Shown: piece by piece, positions 52,375 through 59,873 of the stretch
Position numbering within the stretch: position 1 is the stretch's first letter
Layout: each line of letters starts with the position of its first letter
Assembly (NCBI RefSeq): GCF_038246755.1
Contig: NZ_CP134706.1
Location: 6,451,501 to 6,515,500 of the forward strand
Reading direction: 5' to 3'
DNA length: 64,000 bases
Origin: Micromonospora sp. FIMYZ51
GTDB lineage: Bacteria > Actinomycetota > Actinomycetes > Mycobacteriales > Micromonosporaceae
The notes under the pieces: generated by a model
Told to the model about the DNA's origin: nothing
The model's input: the letters and a program-made list of their open reading frames with translations, nothing else
The model's database searches: none
Translations under genes and position numbers: made by a program

Positions 52375-52905
52375 ATGAGGGGTGGACTTGACGAGACGCT
52401 GGCCCGGATGCGCCGACGCGAGGAGGCGCTGCGCCGGCGGGCCGGTGAGCCGACCGGGGCGACCGACGACCGGACCGGCGCACCGACGGACCAGCTCGGC
52501 GACCCGGGCCTGAGTCGGGACGACTCCGGGCTGGGCCGGGTCGACAGCCGCAACGCGGGACCCGGTTGGACGCGCGATCCGGGCTACGACGCACCGCAGC
52601 GCCACGTGCTGGAGGACGCCGCCGAAGCGCTGCGCGCGGTCGTCGCGGCGCACCCGGGAACATCCGTGGCCGCGCGGATCGAGCACGACGGACAGGCGTA
52701 CGACCTGCGGGTGGTCTGGTCCGGCGACGAGGTCACGGTCACCGGGCAGCCGGCCGCGCCGCCACCGTCCTGGCCGATGTCGGCGAACACCGTACCGGGC
52801 TGGCCGGCCAGCCAGGACGGCCTGGACGCGGACCCGGCGGCCCGGCTGGCCGAGCTGATCCGGCGCGACCCGTCCCTGCTCACCGGCGAGCAGTCGGCGG
52901 GCTGA
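52375..52905 (+). CDS. Hypothetical protein after the conservon (176 aa)
   Basis: The ATG at 52375 has AAGGGGTGGGG upstream. The product starts with a charged helix (LDETLARMRRREEALRRRAG), has a disordered middle rich in Gly/Asp/Arg and a small beta-containing domain (VAARIEHDGQAYDLRVVWSG, then DEVTVTGQP) ending in a helix RLAELIRRDPSLLTGEQ. No known family. It follows the GTPase gene on the same strand by 40 nt and may be a late member of the operon or an accessory protein of the conservon. The next gene has its own promoter. Confidence 0.7.
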   Translation: MRGGLDETLARMRRREEALRRRAGEPTGATDDRTGAPTDQLGDPGLSRDDSGLGRVDSRNAGPGWTRDPGYDAPQRHVLEDAAEALRAVVAAHPGTSVAARIEHDGQAYDLRVVWSGDEVTVTGQPAAPPPSWPMSANTVPGWPASQDGLDADPAARLAELIRRDPSLLTGEQSAG

Positions 52906-52942
52906 CCACGCGCCTGATGACCGGGCCGTTTAGGGTCGGGCG

Positions 52943-55252
52943 GTGGGCGAACCCGAGCTGACCCTGACCGCGACCCTGCGGCCCGCCGCGCTCGACGCGC
53001 GGCGCGGCATCGTCCGGCTGCACCCGGAGGCGCTCACCGCGCTCGGGCTACGGCCGGGCGATCCCGTCCGGCTCACCGGCCGACGGGTGACCGCCGGCAT
53101 CGTTGCCCCGGCCGAGCCGAGCGCGGGTGCCGGACTGCTGCACGCCGACGACCTGATCCTCGGCAACCTCGGCGTACGCGACGGCGGGCAGGTGCAAATC
53201 AGCCCCGCCCCGGTCACCGCCGCCGCCCGGGTGCTGCTCGCCGGGCCGGCGGAGATCGTCGCGGTGGTCTCCCCGGAGATGCTCCGGTTGGCGCTGCTCG
53301 GCAAGGTGGTCACCGCCGGTGACGACGTGTCGCTGCTGCCTCAGGACGTCCTGCCGGACGCCTCGACGCGCAGCCTGGTCGAAGCGGCCCGGCGCAGCCT
53401 CGCCACCCGGGTCGGCTACGCCTGGACCAGCACGCTGCTGCGGGTGGTCGCCGTCGAGCCCGACCCGGGCACCTTGGTCACCATGGACACCGTCGTCGGC
53501 TGGGAACACGGCGCCGCCACCCACGGCGCGGCCGGCCCGGTGCCCAACCGGGTGGCGGCGCTGGCCGGCACCGGCGCGCCGGGCGGCGGGCCGACGGAGA
53601 GCTGGGCCGGCGGCGACACCGACCAGACCGGATCGGAGCGGCTGACCGGCGACGAGGGCGGTACGACCAGCGGTGCGACCGACGCCGTGGACGTCCCCTC
53701 GGTGGACGAACTGCCCGGCCTACGCCCGCAGGCCGAGGAGCTGATCGAACTTCTCGACCTCGGCTTCCACCATCGGGAGGTGCTGAGCCGGCTGGGCACC
53801 GAGGTCGCGCTCGGGGTTCTCGTCGGCGGTCCGGCTGGCTCGGGCAAGTCCGCACTGGTTCGGGCGGTGGCCGCCCAGGTCAACGCCCGGGTGCACCCGC
53901 TCTGGGGGCCCGAGATCGCGGCCCTGACCAACTCCTCGGCCGCCGGACGACTGCGGGCGGCGACCGCCGAGGTGATCGCCGGTGGGCCGGCCGTGCTGTT
54001 GGTCACCGACGTGGAGGCGCTGGCCCCGGCGGACAACCCCGGCCCGGTGGCGACCGTGTTCCGCCAGTGCCTGGCCCAGATCGTCCGCACCGGGGCGGCG
54101 GTGGTCTGCACCACCAGCCGGCCGGAGGCCGTCGACCCCGGAATACGCGCCCCGGACCTGCTCTCGTTGCGCATCGACGTGCCGCTGCCGGACGCGGCCC
54201 TGCGCCGGGAGCAGTTGACCGTACTGACCCGCCCGGTCCCGCTCGCCGAGGACGTCCGCCTGGACGAGGTGGCCGGGCGTACCCCCGGGTTCGTCGCCGC
54301 CGACCTGGCCGCGCTGGTCCGCGAGGCCGGGGTCCGCGCGGCGCTGCGACAGAAGTCGGCGGAAAACCCGACGGTACGCATGGACGACTTCACCGCCGCC
54401 CTGGAGGTGGTGCGGCCGACCACCATGGCCGCCGCCACCCTCGAACTGGCCCGGGTCACCCTCGACGACGTGGGTGACCTGGTCGAGGTCAAACAGACGC
54501 TCACCGAGTCGGTGCTCTGGCCGCTGACCTACCCGGACACGTTCGCCCGGCTGGGCGTGCAGCCGCCGCGCGGGGTGCTGCTCTACGGGCCGCCGGGCTG
54601 CGGCAAGACCTACCTGGTTACCGCGCTGGCCGGCACCGGCCGGGCCAACGTGCTCTCGGTCAAGGGCGCTGAGCTGCTGTCAAAATGGGTCGGCGAGAGC
54701 GAACGCGCGGTCCGCGAACTCTTCCGCCGGGCCCGGGAGGCCGCGCCCACCCTGGTCTTCCTGGACGAGGTGGACGCGCTGGCCCCGGTCCGTGGCCAGG
54801 CCACCGACGGCGGCACCACCGACCGGGTGGTCGCCGCGCTGCTCACCGAGTTGGACGGGGTGGAGGCGCTACGCAACGTCGTGGTGATCGGCGCGACGAA
54901 CCGTCCCGACCTGGTCGATCCGGCACTGCTGCGCCCCGGACGACTGGAACGCCTGGTCTACGTGCCACCGCCGGACGAGCAGGCACGGGCCGAGATCCTG
55001 CGCGCCTCGGCACGCAACGTGCCGCTCGCCGAGGACGTCGACCTCGCCACACTCGGCGAAGAGCTGGACGGCTTCTCCGCCGCCGACTGCGCGGCCCTGA
55101 TCCGGGAGGCGGCGCTGGCCGCGATGCGCGAGTCGCTGACCGCCACCACGGTCACCGCCGAGCACGTCGCCACGGCCCGCTCCCGAGTCCGCCCCTCGCT
55201 GGATCCGGCCCAGGTGGCCTGGCTCGCCGCTTACGCCGACCAACGCAGCTGA
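52943..55252 (+). CDS. CDC48/VAT-like double AAA ATPase
   Basis: A 769-residue unfoldase of the CDC48 group: an N-terminal double-psi barrel-like domain (about 1-90, ARRGIVRLHPEALTALGLRP), a linker, D1 with Walker A GPAGSGKSALV (about 294) and D2 with GPPGCGKTYLV and Walker B LVFLDEVDAL. D2 has the arginine-rich [20 protein letters not shown]. In D1 the Walker B is LLVTDVEAL, without the usual DE pair, so D1 may bind but hardly hydrolyse ATP. Substrates are unknown. The GTG at 52943 lies 6 nt after TAGGGT (52931-52936), a leaderless start separate from the conservon. Confidence 0.92.
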   Translation: MGEPELTLTATLRPAALDARRGIVRLHPEALTALGLRPGDPVRLTGRRVTAGIVAPAEPSAGAGLLHADDLILGNLGVRDGGQVQISPAPVTAAARVLLAGPAEIVAVVSPEMLRLALLGKVVTAGDDVSLLPQDVLPDASTRSLVEAARRSLATRVGYAWTSTLLRVVAVEPDPGTLVTMDTVVGWEHGAATHGAAGPVPNRVAALAGTGAPGGGPTESWAGGDTDQTGSERLTGDEGGTTSGATDAVDVPSVDELPGLRPQAEELIELLDLGFHHREVLSRLGTEVALGVLVGGPAGSGKSALVRAVAAQVNARVHPLWGPEIAALTNSSAAGRLRAATAEVIAGGPAVLLVTDVEALAPADNPGPVATVFRQCLAQIVRTGAAVVCTTSRPEAVDPGIRAPDLLSLRIDVPLPDAALRREQLTVLTRPVPLAEDVRLDEVAGRTPGFVAADLAALVREAGVRAALRQKSAENPTVRMDDFTAALEVVRPTTMAAATLELARVTLDDVGDLVEVKQTLTESVLWPLTYPDTFARLGVQPPRGVLLYGPPGCGKTYLVTALAGTGRANVLSVKGAELLSKWVGESERAVRELFRRAREAAPTLVFLDEVDALAPVRGQATDGGTTDRVVAALLTELDGVEALRNVVVIGATNRPDLVDPALLRPGRLERLVYVPPPDEQARAEILRASARNVPLAEDVDLATLGEELDGFSAADCAALIREAALAAMRESLTATTVTAEHVATARSRVRPSLDPAQVAWLAAYADQRS

Positions 55253-55267
55253 CCGATCGCGTACCAC

Positions 55268-55507
55268 CTAGCCGTCGCGGCCGGCTTCTGGCTCCCTGAC
55301 GAACACACCTCTTCCCGGCGCGCCGACGACGGCGCCTCGATCGCGTAGCAGAGCCACCGAACGCGCAGCCGTGGAGACGGAAACGGAGTACAGGTCGGCA
55401 AGCTCCGCGTAGGAGGGGAGCTTGCTGCCTGGCGCATATTCGCCCGCGGCGATCCTGGCGGCTATATCGGCCGCGATATCCGCATAGCTAAGCGGGATCG
55501 AAGGCAT
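55268..55507 (-). CDS. Minimal GntR-type regulator, second module (79 aa)
   Basis: Like the protein at 4051 it is only a winged helix: YADIAADIAARIAAGEYAPG, LPSYAELADLYSVSVSTAAR as the recognition part and AVVGAPGRGVFV as the wing. The ATG at 55507 has GGGAGG four to five bases upstream; the eight extra residues of the longer frame have no site. The sequence CCCGGGTTGGCA just before this start (55515-55526) is repeated exactly at 55611-55622 towards three small genes on the other strand. This repeats the layout of the first module. The gene end nearly touches the AAA ATPase gene. Confidence 0.85.
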   Translation of the reverse strand: MPSIPLSYADIAADIAARIAAGEYAPGSKLPSYAELADLYSVSVSTAARSVALLRDRGAVVGAPGRGVFVREPEAGRDG

Positions 55508-55514
55508 CGGTCCT

Positions 55515-55622
55515 CCCGGGTTGGCATCCACATCCGATCATGCGGTGCGGTTCCACCTCAAGCGCCTGGTTGACCTATGTCACTAAGTGGAATGGCCTTT
55601 GGATGAGTCGCCCGGGTTGGCA
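55515..55622. promoter_or_regulatory. Divergent control region with exact 12-nt direct repeat
   Basis: CCCGGGTTGGCA at 55515-55526 and 55611-55622, 96 bp apart. The first copy overlaps the ribosome site of the short gntR, the second lies about 130 bp before the first small gene. On the minus strand the repeat reads TGCCAACCCGGG; the first module has TGCCACGCGAGGAG, which shares TGCCA and the GAG/GGG end. Confidence 0.45.
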
Positions 55623-55751
55623 CCAGGGACGACTCGTTCTCCGGGTACAGCCCGGAGGCTGGGGCAGGCGACAACGAACCCGTGATCCCCCTTCGGGGTT
55701 GTTGACGGCTGCCCCGGCATCCCAACTCGTGGCGAACGCGAGGGAGGCGAC

Positions 55752-55937
55752 ATGTCCCGGCACGTGACGTACGACGAGTATCTGCTTGGCGTGGCCCGCA
55801 CGCTGGCGCGGCGGCATCGACCGACCTGGAACCACATCCTGAAGCGGGTGAACTGCCGGTGCGGACGCGATCTACCCTGCCCGATCCGGCACCGGGTGCC
55901 GATCAACCGGGGCCACTGGCCGGAGAACGCATCATGA
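55752..55937 (+). CDS. Small Cys-containing protein 1 of short-GntR cassette (61 aa)
   Basis: ATG 55752 has GGGAGGCG 4-5 nt upstream. The product starts MSRHVTYDEYLLGVARTLAR and is basic, with HILKRVNCRCGRDLPCPIRH holding three cysteines and nearby histidines that may bind zinc. No family recognised. It overlaps the next gene as ATGA, so the two are co-translated. It is the first of three small genes facing the short gntR gene and is probably controlled by it. Confidence 0.65.
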   Translation: MSRHVTYDEYLLGVARTLARRHRPTWNHILKRVNCRCGRDLPCPIRHRVPINRGHWPENAS

Positions 55938-56152
55938 CGGCACACGGACCGGTCATGCCGATCTGGACCTGCGCAAGGTGCGATGCACCGTGGCCCTGCC
56001 GCACCCGCCGTGGGGAGCTACTGGCCGAGTACGACGGCGCTCCGGTATCCCTGTCGATCTACCTGGCTGCCCAACTGGTGTCCGCGACGCAGGACCTGGG
56101 CTGGGCTTCCGCCGGTGCGCTGCACCGCAGGTTCCTCGGCTGGCTGCCATGA
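55934..56152 (+). CDS. Small Cys-containing protein 2 of short-GntR cassette (72 aa)
   Basis: The ATG at 55934 overlaps the previous stop as ATGA. The 72 residues begin with WTCARCDAPWPC, three cysteines in a zinc-finger-like spacing, then RTRRGELLAEYDG, followed by a helix (SLSIYLAAQLVSATQDLGW) and a short end HRRFLGWLP. The same small domain seems common beside short GntR proteins in actinomycetes, which is my recollection rather than a search result. It overlaps the next gene in the same way. Function unknown. Confidence 0.65.
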   Translation: MTAHGPVMPIWTCARCDAPWPCRTRRGELLAEYDGAPVSLSIYLAAQLVSATQDLGWASAGALHRRFLGWLP

Positions 56153-56451
56153 GCGTGGCCAAGCACCCGACACCAGGCAAGAGACCTACCCCGCCCCTGC
56201 CGAAGACCGGCGACCTGCTCCGGGTGGGTCGAGAGGCCAGCGTGCAGTTCTCCAAGCCGATCCTGTTCCGCGTGATCCGGGTACTCGACCGGCCCACCTA
56301 CGACGGGTGGATCTGGCTGGAGGGCTACCAGCTCGACAACCGGGGCGACGCGGTGCACCGACGCTCCATCTTCGTCATGAAGGCCGGACTCACGGCCGCC
56401 GTGGCACCCGCCGGGCGACAGCGACGCTTGAGATCACCTGGGAGGGGCTGA
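56149..56451 (+). CDS. Small beta-rich protein 3 of short-GntR cassette (100 aa)
   Basis: The ATG at 56149 overlaps the previous stop as ATGA. A Pro-rich basic head (VAKHPTPGKRPTPPLPKTGD) leads to a small beta domain: LLRVGREASVQFSKPILFRV, RVLDRPTYDGWIWLEGYQLD and RRSIFVMKAGL. The tail is Arg-rich. It might be an SH3-like or OB-like fold, but no family is assigned. It ends 9 nt before the convergent GNAT gene. The three overlapping genes form one cassette with the short gntR. Confidence 0.65.
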   Translation: MSVAKHPTPGKRPTPPLPKTGDLLRVGREASVQFSKPILFRVIRVLDRPTYDGWIWLEGYQLDNRGDAVHRRSIFVMKAGLTAAVAPAGRQRRLRSPGRG

Positions 56452-56459
56452 CCGGAGAA

Positions 56460-56969
56460 TCAGAGCGCTGGAGGCGGATCGTCCAGACATATCTCGGCGC
56501 GTACCTTGCCGTCTGCCTCGCGCAATTCGGCACCGCATTTGCGGAGCACCGAAACGGCGCCGCGATTATCCGGAGTCGTCTCCGCCACCACGCGCTGCAT
56601 GCCGGCCGCCGCCGCGAAGTCGAGCAACTGACGCAGCGCGGCCGGGCCGAGGCCCTGCCCCCGGGCGGAGCGGCCGAGCCACATGCCGGTCTCCACCGTG
56701 CCCGGCTCGCCGCTGCGCGTCATCCGGATCATGCCGACCACCTCGCCACTGGCGAGGATGACGTACATCTGCGTGCTACCCGGCCCGTCGAGGCCGCCGA
56801 AACTCGCCCGGTGGAACTGCCGGAACGCCTCCCGCCGGGCATGCGACCAACCCGCCGGTGCCGCCACCGGCGGCATCACGTCCGCTGGCTCCGCCTCGGC
56901 TACCGCTACGGAGAGCAATGGTTCGAGATTCCGCTCGTCCACCGGCTCCAACCGGACCGCACCCGTCAC
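56460..56969 (-). CDS. GNAT N-acetyltransferase
   Basis: A 169-residue acetyltransferase. It begins with VRLEPVDERNLEPLLSVAVA, has a helical stretch (HARREAFRQFHRASFGGLDG), the strand MYVILASGEVVGMIRM, then VETGMWLGRSARGQGLGPAA containing the acetyl-CoA loop RGQGLG, and ends with VVAETTPDNRGAVSVLRKCG. The fold matches RimJ/RimL-type GNAT enzymes; the acceptor is unknown. GTG 56969 is preferred because of a GGAAG site; an ATG at 57128 would overlap the next gene. It follows the PP2C-like gene on the same strand. Confidence 0.82.
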   Translation of the reverse strand: MTGAVRLEPVDERNLEPLLSVAVAEAEPADVMPPVAAPAGWSHARREAFRQFHRASFGGLDGPGSTQMYVILASGEVVGMIRMTRSGEPGTVETGMWLGRSARGQGLGPAALRQLLDFAAAAGMQRVVAETTPDNRGAVSVLRKCGAELREADGKVRAEICLDDPPPAL

Positions 56970-57072
56970 ATGCCGCAGTCTTCCGCGCTGTGCAGCCGAA
57001 GTCCACCCGGTTTGCGACCACTGGAACCTCTGGACACCCGGACCGGCCGGTCGGACCACGGCGTACCCTTCC

Positions 57073-57915
57073 TCACGCTCCGTTGTCGTCCAGCCGGGTG
57101 AACTCGCAGTAGACGGCAGAGGCGTCATCGGCCGGTTTGTGCCGGCGTCGCCGGTCCGGATGGTCCCGTTCGGCAGCCCGCACCCGATCGATCAATGCGC
57201 CCGGGCCCTCGGCGGTCACCAGGTCGAGCAGGCCGACCCAGTCGAAGAGCCCGAACTCCTCGACGGCGGCGGAGGCACCATCGGTGAGCAGCACCGCACG
57301 GCGCAGCGCGTCCGGCCCGCGCAGGGGCACGGTGCCGACCACGGCGTGGTAGGCCGCGTCCGGATCGGCGGCGGCCACCCAGTAGCCGTGGGTGCGGTTC
57401 ATCCACTGTCGCTGCACCGTGACGGCGTACCGGAACCGGGTCTCCGGGTCGGTCGACTCCGGCAGTTCGGCGGCGGTGGCCCGCAGGCTGGCCGTGGACA
57501 CCGCCAACCGATCGTCGGAGACCACGTCGACCCGATCACCCGTCTCCAGCACCAGTGGGCTGTCGCAGAGCACCAGGTAGTCCACCTGATCCCCACCGTC
57601 GCGCAGCAGGCAGACCGTGCTCGACGGGGTACCCGGATGGTCCAGGTCGCACTGCCCACCGTGGTCGGCCCGGACCGCGAGGATCGCCGCGGCCAGGTTG
57701 CTCACCAGCGTCGCCGCCGGGCGGGCCGCCTCGGCCAGGCCGAGCCGCGCCGCCAGATGCCGGACATACCACTGCGGCCCGTGTACGCAGCCGATGTCGA
57801 AGCCATCCGGCACGGTCGCCCCGTCCAGCACCCCGACCAGCGGGCCAGCGCGGAACACCAGGTCCTCGTTGACCGTACGCCCAGGTGGCGGGGCGGACGC
57901 GGAGCGTACCCGCAT
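57073..57915 (-). CDS. PP2C-like protein phosphatase domain protein
   Basis: The 280-residue protein matches small actinobacterial PP2C-like proteins: VNEDLVFRAGPLVGVLDGAT near the start provides the Glu-Asp and Asp-Gly metal ligands, LVLCDSPLVL is the central strand, and ALLTDGASAAVEEFGLFDW and DDASAVYCEF supply the C-terminal aspartates. The pattern is shorter and looser than in Ser/Thr phosphatases such as PstP, so the target could be another phosphoester. The ATG at 57915 has no ribosome site; the longer frame upstream runs through Pro/Gly-rich DNA and is rejected. Confidence 0.82.
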   Translation of the reverse strand: MRVRSASAPPPGRTVNEDLVFRAGPLVGVLDGATVPDGFDIGCVHGPQWYVRHLAARLGLAEAARPAATLVSNLAAAILAVRADHGGQCDLDHPGTPSSTVCLLRDGGDQVDYLVLCDSPLVLETGDRVDVVSDDRLAVSTASLRATAAELPESTDPETRFRYAVTVQRQWMNRTHGYWVAAADPDAAYHAVVGTVPLRGPDALRRAVLLTDGASAAVEEFGLFDWVGLLDLVTAEGPGALIDRVRAAERDHPDRRRRHKPADDASAVYCEFTRLDDNGA

Positions 57916-58166
57916 GGTCGGTGGCGTACCGACCGCCGCACCCCGCCGACGCTCGGCAGACCCCGCCTCGGGCGGCCCCGGCTCCCCCACCCACCCAGCC
58001 CGCCCCGCCGACCCCGCGTGCCCGGTCTGTCCCCCGGCCCCCACCTGTCCCGCTGGCCCCGCCTGCCCTCTCCGCCCCGGTCGCCGCACGCCCCCGCTCC
58101 CCCCGCGCTCATCACCCACGCCCCCGCCTACCCGAAATCCCCGCCCTCTCCCCAGGGTGTGTCGGG
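57916..58166. other. C-rich low-complexity gap of 250 bp
   Basis: The plus strand is a chain of CCCCGCC, CCCGGTC and CCCCACC phrases with strong C over G skew. An open minus frame exists only because of this composition (Gly/Pro/Ala). No ribosome site, motif or hairpin stands out. Confidence 0.5.
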
Positions 58167-58601
58167 TTAGCGGCGGCGGTTGCGGGCTCGGGAGGCGCGC
58201 AGGCGCAGCAGGCGGCCCACCAGCACCGGATCGGCGGCGAGTGCGGCCGGATTGTCCAGCAGCGCATTGAGCAGCTGGTAGTACCGGGTGGCGGAGAGCC
58301 CGAAGCGGTCCCGGATGGCCTGTTCCTTGGCACCGGCATGCCGCCACCACTGCCGCTCGAACGCGAGAATCTCGCGCTCCCGCTCGCCGAGCGCGTCCGC
58401 CGTACCAGTTGGTGCGGCGGGTGGGGCGGTGCTGGCCGCGTCGTCCGGCGTACCAATTGTGGGTTTGGCGCTGCGGGCGGCGCTCGACGTCGCCTCGGGC
58501 GCCAACCTCGGCGGCGGCACCGCGACGGCCTCCGGACCGGTGCCGGCCGGCACCCGGACATCGGGGCTTTCCGCTGCCGGAGTGGCGTCGGCGGGCTGCA
58601 T
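58167..58601 (-). CDS. DUF3263 protein
   Basis: The C-terminal 65 residues are a DUF3263 domain, with the highly typical REREILAFERQWWRHAGAKE, then QAIRDRFGLSATRYYQLLNA and LLDNPAALAADPVLVGRLLR. It is a helix-turn-helix-like small domain conserved in actinobacteria, probably DNA-binding. The N-terminal 75 residues are a Pro/Ala-rich disordered extension, longer than in usual 75-100-residue members. The ATG at 58601 has GTGAGGAG upstream. It precedes the PP2C-like gene but with a 250-bp gap. Confidence 0.9.
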   Translation of the reverse strand: MQPADATPAAESPDVRVPAGTGPEAVAVPPPRLAPEATSSAARSAKPTIGTPDDAASTAPPAAPTGTADALGEREREILAFERQWWRHAGAKEQAIRDRFGLSATRYYQLLNALLDNPAALAADPVLVGRLLRLRASRARNRRR

Positions 58602-58699
58602 GGGACTCCTCACGAGGGGCGGCCGGCACGGGGCGACGCCAACCGGGTTTCCCAGCCTAACCACAGGTCACACCGGTCGCACCAGGAGCACGGCGGAGG

Positions 58700-58805
58700 C
58701 CGACACCGGGCATGAGCCGCGCGCAGCCGACACCGGGCATGAGCCGCGCGCAGCCGACACCGGGCATGAGCCGCGCGCAGCCGGCACCGGGCATGAGCCG
58801 CGCGG
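58700..58805. repeat. 27-bp tandem repeat, four copies
   Basis: CCGACACCGGGCATGAGCCG with its following CGCGCAG occurs at 58700, 58727 and 58754 without mismatch, and a fourth, shorter variant at 58781. No coding sense is apparent. It lies between the DUF3263 start and the ABC permease terminator. Confidence 0.92.
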
Positions 58806-58820
58806 CGCCGGCACCGCCCG

Positions 58821-58852
58821 GTGGGCGCGATCCGGGGAGGGATCGCGCCCAC
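58821..58852 (-). terminator. Terminator of the ABC operon
   Basis: GTGGGCGCGATCC (58821-58833) pairs perfectly with GGATCGCGCCCAC (58840-58852) over a 6-nt loop, 8 nt after the permease stop (58860, minus strand). Confidence 0.8.
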
Positions 58853-58859
58853 CTCCCCC

Positions 58860-59873
58860 TCAGGCGATGTCGCGGCGGCGCATCGTCCAGAGCGCCGCGC
58901 CGAGGAACAACACCACTCCGACCGTGAACAGCACCGAAGAGTGCTGCCAGGTGATGTCCAGGATGGCCGGCTCGCACTCACCGCTGTAGGTGGCGTTGCA
59001 GGTCCGCCAGTCCTCAAGGGTGACCGTCTTGGTCATCCAGGCGTAGGCGTACGTGGGCAGCAGCCACGCCTCGGCGAACCGGACCTGGGCCAGGTCCAAC
59101 AGGATGACCAGACCAACCTGGCCGACCACCATCACCGCGACCGCACCGCCCAGCGCCATCGCGGTGTGCCGGCCGAGCGAGGCCAGGGCAAAGCCCACCG
59201 TCGCCGCGACCAGCGCCAACACGATGCCACGCAGCCCGGTGAGCAGGAACGACTGCCACACCCCGGAAGTCACTCCCTCGGTGCTCCCGCGCCAGTTGGC
59301 GACCAGCCAGAGGCTGCCGAACCAGACCACCGTGACGGGCAGAGCCAGCGCGAGCAGCCCGGCGAGCAGCGCCCCCAGCTTGGTCAGCAGGACGGTCAGC
59401 CGCTTCGGACGCCACAGCAGCAGGTTCATCATCCCGCCGGTGTTCCACTCGGCACCGATGAAGGAGGCGCCCACCACGAAGCCGACCATGGCCAGGATGC
59501 CGGCGAGCGGGAACAGGGTGTCCGCGAAGCTCTTCTTGAAGTCGAAGGTCGACGGCAGGAACCAGTCCGCCTGAATGTCCTCACGCAGCGGTGGGGTGAT
59601 CTCCGCGCAGTCGGGCGGGTAGTAGTCGACGTTCTCGCCGGCCGCCTTCGCCCGCTCGCAGTTGGCCCGTTCCTGCTCGGCCCACTGGACCTGCTGCTGG
59701 TGCTGCTGGTCGGCGGAGCGCTCCGCCTCGGCCAACTGATCGGCACCGATCTTCTGGTTGGAGAAGAACAGGCCCACCACGATGAGGGCCAGCACCAGCA
59801 GGCCACCCACGGTCATCCAGCGGGTGAAGCGCCGCTTGGTCAGTCGGCGCAGTTCGGTACGGAAGAGACTCAC
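58860..59873 (-). CDS. ABC transporter permease subunit
   Basis: The 337-residue protein has six helices: WMTVGGLLVLALIVVGLFFS at the start, then an extracytoplasmic helical loop of about 90 residues (QLAEAERSADQQHQQQVQWA, with two Cys), SFADTLFPLAGILAMVGFVV, LLAGLLALALPVTVVWFGSL, MALGGAVAVMVVGQVGLVIL and VLFTVGVVLFLGAALWTM. The SFIGAEWNTGGMMNLLLWRP phrase is the cytosolic coupling element of ABC-2 permeases. The GTG at 59873 overlaps the ATPase stop as GTGA, so both are made together. The substrate is unknown. Confidence 0.88.
   Translation of the reverse strand: MSLFRTELRRLTKRRFTRWMTVGGLLVLALIVVGLFFSNQKIGADQLAEAERSADQQHQQQVQWAEQERANCERAKAAGENVDYYPPDCAEITPPLREDIQADWFLPSTFDFKKSFADTLFPLAGILAMVGFVVGASFIGAEWNTGGMMNLLLWRPKRLTVLLTKLGALLAGLLALALPVTVVWFGSLWLVANWRGSTEGVTSGVWQSFLLTGLRGIVLALVAATVGFALASLGRHTAMALGGAVAVMVVGQVGLVILLDLAQVRFAEAWLLPTYAYAWMTKTVTLEDWRTCNATYSGECEPAILDITWQHSSVLFTVGVVLFLGAALWTMRRRDIA

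Noticed and set aside
55540..55767. 75-codon plus-strand ORF before the small cassette
   Set aside because: No ribosome site and overlaps the putative operator region.
55268..56451. Toxin-antitoxin system
   Set aside because: Small overlapping genes near a DNA-binding protein are suggestive, but none of the products shows a toxin motif and the regulator is transcribed divergently.
58700..58805. Leader peptide or small gene in the 27-bp array
   Set aside because: ATG occurs in each unit but without ribosome sites and with no conserved product.
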